From the NCBI GenBank assembly GCA_000482765.1, contig AXWR01000035.1:1-32148 (forward strand): a DNA stretch of 32,148 nucleotides, written 5' to 3'. Shown in pieces: positions 13,955 to 21,161 of the stretch. Numbering within the stretch: position 1 is the first letter of the stretch; each line of letters starts with the position of its first letter. This DNA is from Meiothermus taiwanensis DSM 14542. GTDB lineage: Bacteria > Deinococcota > Deinococci > Deinococcales > Thermaceae. A program made the translations under genes and the position numbers. The notes below the pieces were generated by a model. It had not been told where the DNA came from. It saw only the letters and a list, made by a program, of their open reading frames with translations, and ran no database searches.

Positions 13955-14791
13955 ATGCGGAGCAATTTCCCGAACAGCGGTTGGCTCACGGTCGCGGTGC
14001 TTGGGCTGTTGGCGGTAGGGGGTATCGGCCTGTGGCAAAGAGGTGGTGCCCAAGCCGGCGATCTGCTGTCGCGGGTCAGGGCCGCCGGGGTGCTGCGGGT
14101 GGCCAACACCCAGGCCAGCCCGCCCTGGAGCATGATCGACGACAAAAAGCAGCTCGTGGGCTTTGACGTTGACGTGGCTTATGAATTGGCCAAGCGCCTG
14201 GGCATTCCCAAGGTGGAATTCGTCGCCGGGCGTTTCGCCGACTTCATCGCGGGCATCGAAGCGAACAAGTACGACATCGTAATCTCAGGACAGACCGTCA
14301 CCGAAGAACGCAAGAAGGTGGTGGATTTCTCCATCCCCTATCAGGCCATCAGCGTGTCGGTGTTCACCCGTCCGAGCCGGGTGGGCCAGTTCAAGAGCTT
14401 GGAGGACCTGAGCGGTAAGCGGGTGGCGGTGACTTCGGGCTCAACCCAGGAGAAGTTCGTCCGCGAGAAGGTCCCCGGGGCCATCCCTAAGACCTACGAA
14501 AACGGCACCCTGGCGCTCATGGACGTGGCCTTCGGCCGTGCCGACGCGGGGCTTTTCAACCGCTTCGTGGGCGCTTATCTCGCCCAGAAAAACGGGCTGC
14601 TGGTGGCCCCCGCCTTCGACCTGGGGGTGGAGCTCAACGCCATGAGCTTCCGCAAGGGTGAGGCCGCGTTCAAGGCGGCGGTGGATAAGGCGCTGGCCGA
14701 CATGATTGCCGACGGCACGCTCACCGCCATCTCCAAGAAGTGGCTCGGCGGGCAAGACATGGCGGCGGCGCTGGCGAAGTATGCCAAATAA
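13955..14791 (+). CDS. Polar amino-acid ABC transporter substrate-binding protein (SBP family 3)
   Basis: 278 residues with a strong Shine-Dalgarno AAGGAGGT before the ATG. The N-terminal helix (about 10-27) is a signal peptide or anchor, without a lipobox Cys. SBP_bac_3 features are ordered: AAGVLRVANTQASPPWSMID, the motif GFDVDVAYELAKRLG, FADFIAGIEANKYDIVISG with TVTEERKKVVDFSIPY, and the hinge LEDLSGKRVAVTSGSTQEKF. The family binds glutamine, histidine, cystine, arginine and similar ligands and passes them to the permease encoded next. In the ligand pocket Arg is replaced by the TVTEER segment common to many polar amino-acid binders. Ligand not assigned. Confidence 0.93.
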   Translation: MRSNFPNSGWLTVAVLGLLAVGGIGLWQRGGAQAGDLLSRVRAAGVLRVANTQASPPWSMIDDKKQLVGFDVDVAYELAKRLGIPKVEFVAGRFADFIAGIEANKYDIVISGQTVTEERKKVVDFSIPYQAISVSVFTRPSRVGQFKSLEDLSGKRVAVTSGSTQEKFVREKVPGAIPKTYENGTLALMDVAFGRADAGLFNRFVGAYLAQKNGLLVAPAFDLGVELNAMSFRKGEAAFKAAVDKALADMIADGTLTAISKKWLGGQDMAAALAKYAK

Positions 14792-14811
14792 GCAGCAGGG
14801 GAGGCTGGTAG

Positions 14812-15462
14812 ATGCTCGAGCTACTCCAACAGGCCGCACCCTTCTTGCTCCAAGCTCTGTGGACAACCATCTGGCTGGGTGTGGTTTCGTTCGTCCTCAG
14901 CCTGGCGGTGGGGCTGGTGGTGGCGGTGGCTCGGATGTACGGCCCCTGGCCGCTGCGGGCCCCAGCCGTCGCGTTCGTTTCACTCGTCCGTGGCACCCCT
15001 TTACTCACCCAAATCCTGCTGGTCTATTACGGCCTGCCACAACTGGGATTCACCATTGAAGCCATCCCGGCGGTCGTTTTGACCTTGGCCCTGCACGCCG
15101 GAGCCTACACCAGTGAGGACATGCGCGGCGGCATCCAGTCGGTGGACAAGGGGCAGTGGGAGGCAGGCTATTCCAGTGGCATGACCTTCGCCCAGGTGAT
15201 GCGGCGGATCATCCTGCCGCAGGCGATACGTGTGATCACGCCCTCGCTGGGCAACCGCTTCATCACCATGATGAAGGACACCTCGCTGGCCTCGGTGGTA
15301 ACGGTGGTGGAGCTGACGCGGGTGGCCGAGCAGATCGGTTCGGCTACTTTCCGCTACATGCAGATGTTCGTGATCGTGGCCCTCATCTACTGGGTCGTCA
15401 ACTCGCTCTTGTCGCTGGGCCAGGCCAAACTCGAGGAGCGGATGCGGAGGGCCTACCAATGA
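14812..15462 (+). CDS. Polar amino-acid ABC transporter permease (HisM/GlnP type)
   Basis: 216 residues with five or so membrane helices. The family start pattern [20 protein letters not shown] is followed by [22 protein letters not shown], the hallmark of the HEQRo permease group. The EAA loop is [21 protein letters not shown] (about residues 116-136), where the ATPase docks. Only one permease gene is present, so the channel is probably a homodimer. Its stop overlaps the ATPase start (ATGA), which indicates translational coupling. Confidence 0.94.
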   Translation: MLELLQQAAPFLLQALWTTIWLGVVSFVLSLAVGLVVAVARMYGPWPLRAPAVAFVSLVRGTPLLTQILLVYYGLPQLGFTIEAIPAVVLTLALHAGAYTSEDMRGGIQSVDKGQWEAGYSSGMTFAQVMRRIILPQAIRVITPSLGNRFITMMKDTSLASVVTVVELTRVAEQIGSATFRYMQMFVIVALIYWVVNSLLSLGQAKLEERMRRAYQ

Positions 15463-16265
15463 ACCACCAGGAAATGCACGTGCACGGAGTGCCGCACGCT
15501 CACGGTGGGGTCTGCCAGATTCGTGCCGAAAACATCCACAAGCGCTTCGGTTCGCTCGAGGTGCTCAAGGGGGTCTCGCTTACGGTCCACAAGGGCGAGG
15601 TGGTGGTGATCATGGGGCCTTCGGGTTCAGGAAAGACCACCTTCATCCGCTGTCTGAACTTCCTTGAGGAGCCCGATCAAGGCCGGGTGGTCGTTTGTAA
15701 CGTGGAGGTGGACTGTGGGGTGAGGGCTGCTAGCCGTGAGCGCAGCGGCAAGATCCGCCAACTGCGCACCCGGGCGGCGATGGTCTTCCAATCCTTCAAC
15801 CTCTTCCCCCACATGACCGCGCTAGGCAACGTGATCGAAGGACCGATCCAGGTGCTGGGTATGAAGCGCGAGGAAGCCGTAAAGTTGGGCGAACAGCTCT
15901 TGGCCAAGGTGGGGCTGGCTGAAAAACGTGACGAGTACCCGTCGAGGCTTTCTGGGGGACAAAAGCAAAGGGTGGCCATCGCCCGCGCCCTGGCCATGAA
16001 CCCCGAGGTGGTGTTGTTCGACGAGCCCACCAGTGCCCTGGACCCGGAGTTGCACGAGGAGGTCCTGCAAACGATGCGGCAGCTCGCCAGGGACGGGATG
16101 ACCATGATCGTCGTCACCCACGAGGTCAAGTTCGCCCACGACGTGGCCGATCGGGTAGTGTTCATGGCGGACGGGACGGTGGTCGAGGAGGGGGTGCCCC
16201 AGGAAATCCTGGTCAATCCCAAGCACCCGCGCACGCGAGCCTTCCTCCGTTTGGTCGAGCACTGA
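15459..16265 (+). CDS. Polar amino-acid ABC transporter ATPase (GlnQ/HisP type) with His-rich N-terminus
   Basis: 268 residues from ATG 15459, overlapping the permease stop. Walker A is GPSGSGKTT (residues 53-61), the Q-loop Gln111, the signature LSGGQKQR (164-171), Walker [13 protein letters not shown] (184-195), and the switch His in VVTHEVKF. These give a complete ATPase powering import. The first 20 residues, before the usual domain start [11 protein letters not shown], are extra and contain five histidines (H3, H7, H9, H13, H15) in [17 protein letters not shown], an unusual possible metal-binding tail. Last gene of the importer operon. Confidence 0.95.
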   Translation: MNHQEMHVHGVPHAHGGVCQIRAENIHKRFGSLEVLKGVSLTVHKGEVVVIMGPSGSGKTTFIRCLNFLEEPDQGRVVVCNVEVDCGVRAASRERSGKIRQLRTRAAMVFQSFNLFPHMTALGNVIEGPIQVLGMKREEAVKLGEQLLAKVGLAEKRDEYPSRLSGGQKQRVAIARALAMNPEVVLFDEPTSALDPELHEEVLQTMRQLARDGMTMIVVTHEVKFAHDVADRVVFMADGTVVEEGVPQEILVNPKHPRTRAFLRLVEH

Positions 16266-16514
16266 GCGGAGGCGGTATGGCTCGGCCGGTTGGTGGTCGA
16301 TGGCGGTCGAGAATCGCCGCCTTCCGTTCGCAAGCCTCCTGGGCAGTGCCTCGTGGGTTCGGGGCCGGGGAAACGGCTGCGGCTCTCGAGCATGGTCCCA
16401 GAGGCGCACTGTGCGTAGCGTACCGTCATGGTGTCCTGTCCCTCGCCCCCCGTTTTGCTAGCGGTTGACGGCTTTTTCGGCTTCTCCCTCCTACCTTCCG
16501 CGTCAGGCCCATCA

Positions 16515-16532
16515 GGTACATTTGGTACATTT
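16515..16532 (+). repeat. 9-bp tandem duplication at the acyltransferase start
   Basis: GGTACATTT is repeated twice in direct contact, ending at the base before the ATG. Each copy contains a TACATT that could serve as a -10; only the first (16517-16522) is far enough from the ATG. The rest of the gap 16266-16514 shows no gene that I can support. Confidence 0.5.
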
Positions 16533-17414
16533 ATGCCCTGGCTTTTGCCCAAGCCCATCCCTGAAAGCTCCGACCGGCTCCTCCAGCGCTGGCTGGGCGG
16601 GCTGGCCGAGCGGCTGTCGGACCCCTCCACCGACCGCTACGCCCTGGTGCGGGACGAGCTCGCGCGCATCCTGCACGCGCGGCCCTACGACGAGCTGGCC
16701 GAGGCGGCGCCCATGGCGGCCTTCGCCCTCGACGCGCGCAACGCCACCTTCGAGGCCGAGCACTACGTCGCCACCGACCCCGAGAGGTTCGACCGGGTCA
16801 AGCCGCTGCTGTGGCTGTGGAAGGCCCTCGACCTCACGCCGCTGGGGCAGTCGGTGCACTCGGGCGTGGCCATCCGCCGGGCGCTGGCCCCCTTCATCTT
16901 CAGGCGCGTGGGGCGCAACCCCAAGTTCTTCCAGAACGTGGAGTTCAGCGTGGGGTACAACCTCGAGCTCGGCGACGACGTGGTGGTGCACCGCTACGCC
17001 CTCCTCGACGACATCGGCGGGCTGGTGATCGGCGACCGCTCGTCCGTCTCCGACTACGTCAACCTCTACAGCCACACCCACCACGTGCTGGCCTCGCCCG
17101 ACGTGACCCTCAGGCAGACCCTCATCGGCTCGGGGGTGCGCATCACCTACCACGCCACCGTGCTGGCCGGGGTGTGCGTCGGCGACGACGCGCTCATCGG
17201 CACCGGGGCCGTGGTCACCAAGGACGTCCCGCCCCACGCCGTCGCGCTGGGCGTCCCGGCCAGGCCGGTGCGCTACAAGGTGCGCCACGACTGCCCCTAC
17301 TGCCGCCGCGGCGAGCCCCACCCCTCGCAGTGCCAGGACCGCCTCCCCGACCGCAAGCCCAACCCCGACTACCCCGACTTCCTCAAGCCCGGCTTCGGGA
17401 CGCGGGAGGCGTGA
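16533..17414 (+). CDS. Left-handed beta-helix (hexapeptide-repeat) acyltransferase
   Basis: 293 residues from ATG 16533; an in-frame GTG further upstream adds residues without family character. The N-terminal 130 residues are helical. Hexapeptide turns follow from about 150: FSVGYNLELGDDVVVH, GGLVIGDRSSVSDYVNLYSHTHHV, IGSGVRI, VLAGVCVGDDALIGTGAVVTKDVPPHAVALGVPARPV. The SHTHH histidines sit where the catalytic His of sugar and maltose acetyltransferases lies. The C-terminal tail has CPYCRRGEPHPSQC, a three-Cys/His cluster unusual for the fold and possibly metal-binding. The acceptor (sugar, serine or glycan) cannot be told. Codon use is more extreme (GC at third positions) than in the neighbours upstream. 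Confidence 0.85.
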   Translation: MPWLLPKPIPESSDRLLQRWLGGLAERLSDPSTDRYALVRDELARILHARPYDELAEAAPMAAFALDARNATFEAEHYVATDPERFDRVKPLLWLWKALDLTPLGQSVHSGVAIRRALAPFIFRRVGRNPKFFQNVEFSVGYNLELGDDVVVHRYALLDDIGGLVIGDRSSVSDYVNLYSHTHHVLASPDVTLRQTLIGSGVRITYHATVLAGVCVGDDALIGTGAVVTKDVPPHAVALGVPARPVRYKVRHDCPYCRRGEPHPSQCQDRLPDRKPNPDYPDFLKPGFGTREA

Positions 17415-17416
17415 GA

Positions 17417-17434
17417 GCCGCCCGCGGGGGCGGC
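17417..17434 (+). terminator. Hairpin after the acyltransferase gene
   Basis: GCCGCCC-gcgg-GGGCGGC starts two bases after the stop codon. The stem is strong, but there is no T-run. It is followed at once by three heptamers CAGCCCT, CAGCCCT, CAGCCGT (17435-17455). Confidence 0.45.
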
Positions 17435-17632
17435 CAGCCCTCAGCCCTCAGCCGTCAGCGGGAGGCTAATCGCTAGTGGCCTGTGGGGAACCTCTCCTGG
17501 TGGACGGTGGCGAACTGACTGGGTCTGGTACTCCTCACGAGAGGAGTGGGGGTCCGGGGGCTTCCCAGCGGGCCCCCGGCTGCCGCATGCCGGCATAGTT
17601 TGACCCTCGGCACTTCAGGGACAATCTTCCCT

Positions 17633-17658
17633 TATCCCACCCCATCTGGGGTGGGATA
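17633..17658. repeat. 12-bp inverted repeat upstream of the His-rich membrane protein
   Basis: TATCCCACCCCA and TGGGGTGGGATA are separated by TC, a nearly uninterrupted palindrome. It lies 72 bases before the small membrane-protein gene in a 316-base intergenic stretch that otherwise holds only a hairpin and a heptamer repeat. A repressor operator or an attenuator stem are both possible. Confidence 0.5.
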
Positions 17659-17730
17659 CTCGAGGCTATAGGGTGCGCCCTGGCCCTGGGACCACCGAGC
17701 CAACCGGCAAACCCGAGGAGGGTGTTTGAC

Positions 17731-17955
17731 GTGCAAGGCAGAGCCAACATCCGAACCGTTGCCTGGGTTGTCACCCTGCTTCTGGGCGTAATTCTCTACC
17801 TGCTGTACCCGGCGTTGCTGCCCTACCTGCTGGCGGGCGCCATGGTGCTGATGCACCTGGGGGGTCACGGAGGGCACGGCCACGGCACGTGTCAGCCCGA
17901 CACGGACCCCGACCGAACGGATCAGCCGAAAGAGCGCAGGCCTCACCAACACTGA
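17731..17955 (+). CDS. Small His-rich membrane protein (DUF2933-like)
   Basis: 74 residues from GTG 17731. The Shine-Dalgarno GAGGAGG ends 8 bases upstream; the in-frame GTG at 17722 would abut it. Two hydrophobic segments (about 9-25 and 27-41) are followed by MHLGGHGGHGHGTC, a His/Gly/Cys cluster, and a charged tail ending HQH. DUF2933-type proteins have this form (helix pair, then HxxHGGHG) and occur beside copper and other heavy-metal resistance genes. A metal-binding role at the membrane is likely. It is isolated here; the aldolase gene starts 39 bases on. Confidence 0.75.
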   Translation: MQGRANIRTVAWVVTLLLGVILYLLYPALLPYLLAGAMVLMHLGGHGGHGHGTCQPDTDPDRTDQPKERRPHQH

Positions 17956-17994
17956 AGACGAGCCCGGCGCCGGCGGGCGCCGGCGGAGCCCGAC

Positions 17995-18879
17995 ATGAAC
18001 ACGTTCAACCGCAACCTCGACCACCTTCCCTTAGGCGTGCGCAGCCGACTTGAAACCCTGTTGAGCCGGACGGGGGGCCGCCTTGCCGTGTTGCCCATCG
18101 ACCAGGGTCTGGAGCACGGCCCTATCGACTTCCTCGACTCCCCCGAGGCCGCCGACCCCGAGCACCAGTTCCGCCTGGCGGCCGAGGCCGGCTTTTCCGG
18201 CATCGCCGCGCACCTGGGCTTGGCCGAGAAGTACCTGCCCGATCATGCCGGCCAGGTTCCGTTAATCCTCAAGCTCAACGGCAAGACCGGCATTCCTCCG
18301 GACGAGGAGGCCTTCAGCCCCCTCACCGCCGGCGTGGAGGACGCCCTCCGGCTGAACGCACAGGCGGTCGGTTATACCCTCTACGTCGGCTCACCCGCCC
18401 AGGACCGCGACATCGCTCAATTTCAGCGGGTACGGGCGGAGGCCGGGCGCTACGGCCTTCCCGTCATCGTCTGGGCCTACCCGCGGGGCCGCTGGGTTGA
18501 CCAGAAGGGGGGTAAGGATTCGCCCTACGCCGTCGAATACGCCGTGCGGGTCGCCCTTGAGCTCGGGGCGGACGTGGTCAAGGTCAACATCCCGCGCTAC
18601 GACCCCGCCCGTAAGGAGCAATACCCCGGTGAATACAAGAACCTGGAGCTTTCGCCTCACCAGGCCCTGCGGCGGGTGGTGGATCTGGCGGGGCGAGCGC
18701 TGGTGATCGTCTCGGGCGGGGCACGCCTGTCAGAGGACGCCGCCGTTGCCCAGGCCCGGCTCGCCCTCGAGGCCGGGGCGGCGGGGTTGATCTTCGGGCG
18801 CAACATCTGGCAGCGCCCCTTCCCCCGGGCCCTGGAGCTTTCCCGGCGGCTGCTGGATCTGGTCAGAGGCCGGAACTGA
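17995..18879 (+). CDS. Class I fructose-bisphosphate aldolase, DhnA/archaeal type
   Basis: 294 residues, a DeoC/FbaB-fold barrel. The N-terminal LAVLPIDQGLEHGP (about residues 30-43) is the DhnA-family signature. The Schiff-base lysine is Lys196 in ADVVKVNIPRYDP. The phosphate-binding loops are IVSGGARLS and GAAGLIFGRNIWQRP near the C-terminus. It cleaves fructose 1,6-bisphosphate to DHAP and glyceraldehyde 3-phosphate without a metal. The type is common in archaea and found in some bacteria. It heads a block of glycogen and glycolysis genes, 8 bases before the GH57 gene. This is the expected partner of the phosphofructokinase and type II GAPDH downstream. Confidence 0.93.
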   Translation: MNTFNRNLDHLPLGVRSRLETLLSRTGGRLAVLPIDQGLEHGPIDFLDSPEAADPEHQFRLAAEAGFSGIAAHLGLAEKYLPDHAGQVPLILKLNGKTGIPPDEEAFSPLTAGVEDALRLNAQAVGYTLYVGSPAQDRDIAQFQRVRAEAGRYGLPVIVWAYPRGRWVDQKGGKDSPYAVEYAVRVALELGADVVKVNIPRYDPARKEQYPGEYKNLELSPHQALRRVVDLAGRALVIVSGGARLSEDAAVAQARLALEAGAAGLIFGRNIWQRPFPRALELSRRLLDLVRGRN

Positions 18880-18887
18880 GGTGGGAG

Positions 18888-21152
18888 ATGTACCTGTGGC
18901 ACCTCACCCCCGACGCCCCCCGTACCCCTGTGAGGGTAAGCCCCGGTGAGGCGGTACGCCTGGTGATCGGAAGCTGGCCCATCGAGCCGGGGCAGCGGGT
19001 TTGGCTCGAGCTCCAGGGCCCGGCCGGCGAACCCACGCGGCTCGAGGCCCGCTGGGCACACAACCAGGGTGAAAACAGCTACTGGCAGGTCGAGCTGGGG
19101 CCATTCACCCGGGGTGAGCGGGTGCGCTACAGGATCCTCGGCGCATCCCCCGCGGGTGAGGTCTCGGGGCCGGAAGGGGGCTTCACCGCCGGGCCCAAGC
19201 TCTACCTGGCCCTGCTGTGGCACCAGCACCAGCCGCTGTACAAGGACAGTGCCCGCCCGGGGGCAGCGGGCAGCCACCGCCAGCCCTGGGTACGGCTCCA
19301 CGCCCTGCGCGACTACTACGCGATGGCGGCCCTGGTGGCCCAGCATCCTGGGGTGCACCTCAGCGTCAACCTGACCCCGGTGCTGTTGTGGCAGCTCGAG
19401 GACTACCTGGAGCGAGGGGCCACCGACCGGGCCCTCGAGCTCTCCTTAAAGCCCGCCGAGACCCTGAGCGTGGCCGAGCAGGAGTTCGTGCTCTCCTACT
19501 TCTTCGAGGCCGACTGGCACCACCAGATCTACCCCCACCCGCGCTACCGCGAGCTCTTCAGCCGGCGGGCGGAGGGGAAGCCCTTCAGCGCTCAGGATCT
19601 GCGCGACCTGCAGATGTGGTTCAACCTGAGCTGGTTCGGCCTGGAGTTCCGCGAGGGCGAGGTGGCGCTCCCCACCGGCGAGACGGCCTCGGTGCGGCGC
19701 TTCGTGGAGCAGGGGCGGGGCTTTAGCCAGGCCGACCTCGAGGCCCTGCTGGCCGAACAGTACAAGGTGATGCGGGCGGTGATCCCGCTGCACCGGCAGC
19801 TTCAGGAGCGGGGCCAGGTCGAGGTCTCCACCACGCCCTTTTACCACCCCATCCTGCCCCTGCTGCTGGACAGCGACGGCGCCACCCTCGACCGCCCCGG
19901 CGCCGCCCTCCCGGCCCGCTTCGCCCGCCCCGAGGATGCCGCAGCCCAGGTCGAGCGGGCGGTGGAGTACTACACCCGCCACTTCGGACGGCCTCCCCGG
20001 GGGATGTGGCCCGCCGAGGGGGCGGTGAGCCAGGGGGTGGTTCCCCTCTTCGCCCGGCAGGGGGTGCGCTGGATCGCCAGCGACCAGGGGGTGCTGGCCC
20101 GCAGCGGACGATACGGGTACGACACCGGCGACCCCGACGTGCTGGCCCAGCCCTACCGCGCCGAGCAGGACGGGCAGAGCCTGAGCATCTTCTTCCGGGA
20201 CACCGCCCTTTCCGACGACATCGGCTTCCGCTTCCAGGGCTGCAAGGACTTCACCGCGGTGGCGAGGGCCTTCCTGGACGAGGTCAAACAGCGCTTCGCC
20301 CGCCGTTTCCAGGGCGACGGAGACCGGGTCCTGAGCGTCATCCTGGACGGGGAGAACGCCTGGGGGGCCTACTGCGAGGACGCGCGGCCTTTCCTGCACG
20401 CGCTGTACGGCCTGCTCGAGCAAGACCGCGAGGTCGAGACCGTGACCTACAGCGAGTACCTCGAGGGCAACCCCGCGCGGGGGATCGCGCCCCACCCGGC
20501 AGAAGGTCAGGGCAAGGTCTACGACCTCTTCACCGGGTCCTGGATCGACGAGAACGGCTCCGCGCCGGGGGTGGACCTGGGCACCTGGGTAGGGGAGGCC
20601 GAGGAGAACCGGGCCTGGGGGCTCTTGAAGGAGGCCCGGGAAGCCCTCGAGGATGCGGGAGCCATCCCCGAGTCCCACCCCGCGGCCTTCACGGCCCTCT
20701 ACGCCGCCGAGGGCTCGGACTGGTTCTGGTGGTTCGGCCAGGACCAGGACTCCGGCGGCGATGCCGAGTTCGACGAGCTGTTCCGCACCCACCTGCGGAA
20801 CGTCTACCGGGGTCTGGGCCGGGAGCCGCCCGAGGGGCTCTCGAGGCGCATCGTCTCCAGGGCCGAGACCTGGAGCTTCGCCCGGCCCGTTTCGCAGGTC
20901 CAGGCCGGGGACCGGCTCGCCGTGCAGACCAACTGCCCCGGCCGGCTCACCTGGTGGCGCGAGGGCCAGCAGGCCCAGAGCGCCGAACTCTCCCCGGTGG
21001 GCGGGGTGATGGCCGGGCTGCGGCGCTACCGGCTCACCCTGGGGCCGCTGGAGCGGGGGAGGCTTCTCTTCCGCTTTGGCTGCACCCACCCCGACTGCGA
21101 CCGCAAGGACCTCTGCTGCCAGGGGGAATTGCAGGCCGTGGAGGTCGTGTAG
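18888..21152 (+). CDS. Glycoside hydrolase family 57 alpha-glucan enzyme
   Basis: 754 residues. Residues 1-105 form an Ig-like beta domain rich in basic and aromatic residues, probably glucan-binding. The GH57 barrel follows: motif 1 LLWHQHQPLY (His112, His114), VHLSVNLTPVLLWQLEDY, then the nucleophile Glu377 in RGMWPAEGAVSQ and the acid/base Asp487 in VILDGENAWGAY. GH57 retains alpha-1,4 or alpha-1,6 specificity (amylase, amylopullulanase, 4-alpha-glucanotransferase). The C-terminus (about 690-754) has a Cys-rich end, CTHPDCDRKDLCC, that could bind metal. No signal peptide, so it should act on cytoplasmic glycogen. The phosphorylase gene is 9 bases downstream. Confidence 0.92.
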   Translation: MYLWHLTPDAPRTPVRVSPGEAVRLVIGSWPIEPGQRVWLELQGPAGEPTRLEARWAHNQGENSYWQVELGPFTRGERVRYRILGASPAGEVSGPEGGFTAGPKLYLALLWHQHQPLYKDSARPGAAGSHRQPWVRLHALRDYYAMAALVAQHPGVHLSVNLTPVLLWQLEDYLERGATDRALELSLKPAETLSVAEQEFVLSYFFEADWHHQIYPHPRYRELFSRRAEGKPFSAQDLRDLQMWFNLSWFGLEFREGEVALPTGETASVRRFVEQGRGFSQADLEALLAEQYKVMRAVIPLHRQLQERGQVEVSTTPFYHPILPLLLDSDGATLDRPGAALPARFARPEDAAAQVERAVEYYTRHFGRPPRGMWPAEGAVSQGVVPLFARQGVRWIASDQGVLARSGRYGYDTGDPDVLAQPYRAEQDGQSLSIFFRDTALSDDIGFRFQGCKDFTAVARAFLDEVKQRFARRFQGDGDRVLSVILDGENAWGAYCEDARPFLHALYGLLEQDREVETVTYSEYLEGNPARGIAPHPAEGQGKVYDLFTGSWIDENGSAPGVDLGTWVGEAEENRAWGLLKEAREALEDAGAIPESHPAAFTALYAAEGSDWFWWFGQDQDSGGDAEFDELFRTHLRNVYRGLGREPPEGLSRRIVSRAETWSFARPVSQVQAGDRLAVQTNCPGRLTWWREGQQAQSAELSPVGGVMAGLRRYRLTLGPLERGRLLFRFGCTHPDCDRKDLCCQGELQAVEVV

Positions 21153-21161
21153 GAGGCCGGT

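Noticed and set aside
16428..16532. N-terminal extension of the acyltransferase from GTG 16428
   Set aside because: The extra 35 residues lack similarity to the fold and cover the duplicated TACATT promoter-like sequence.
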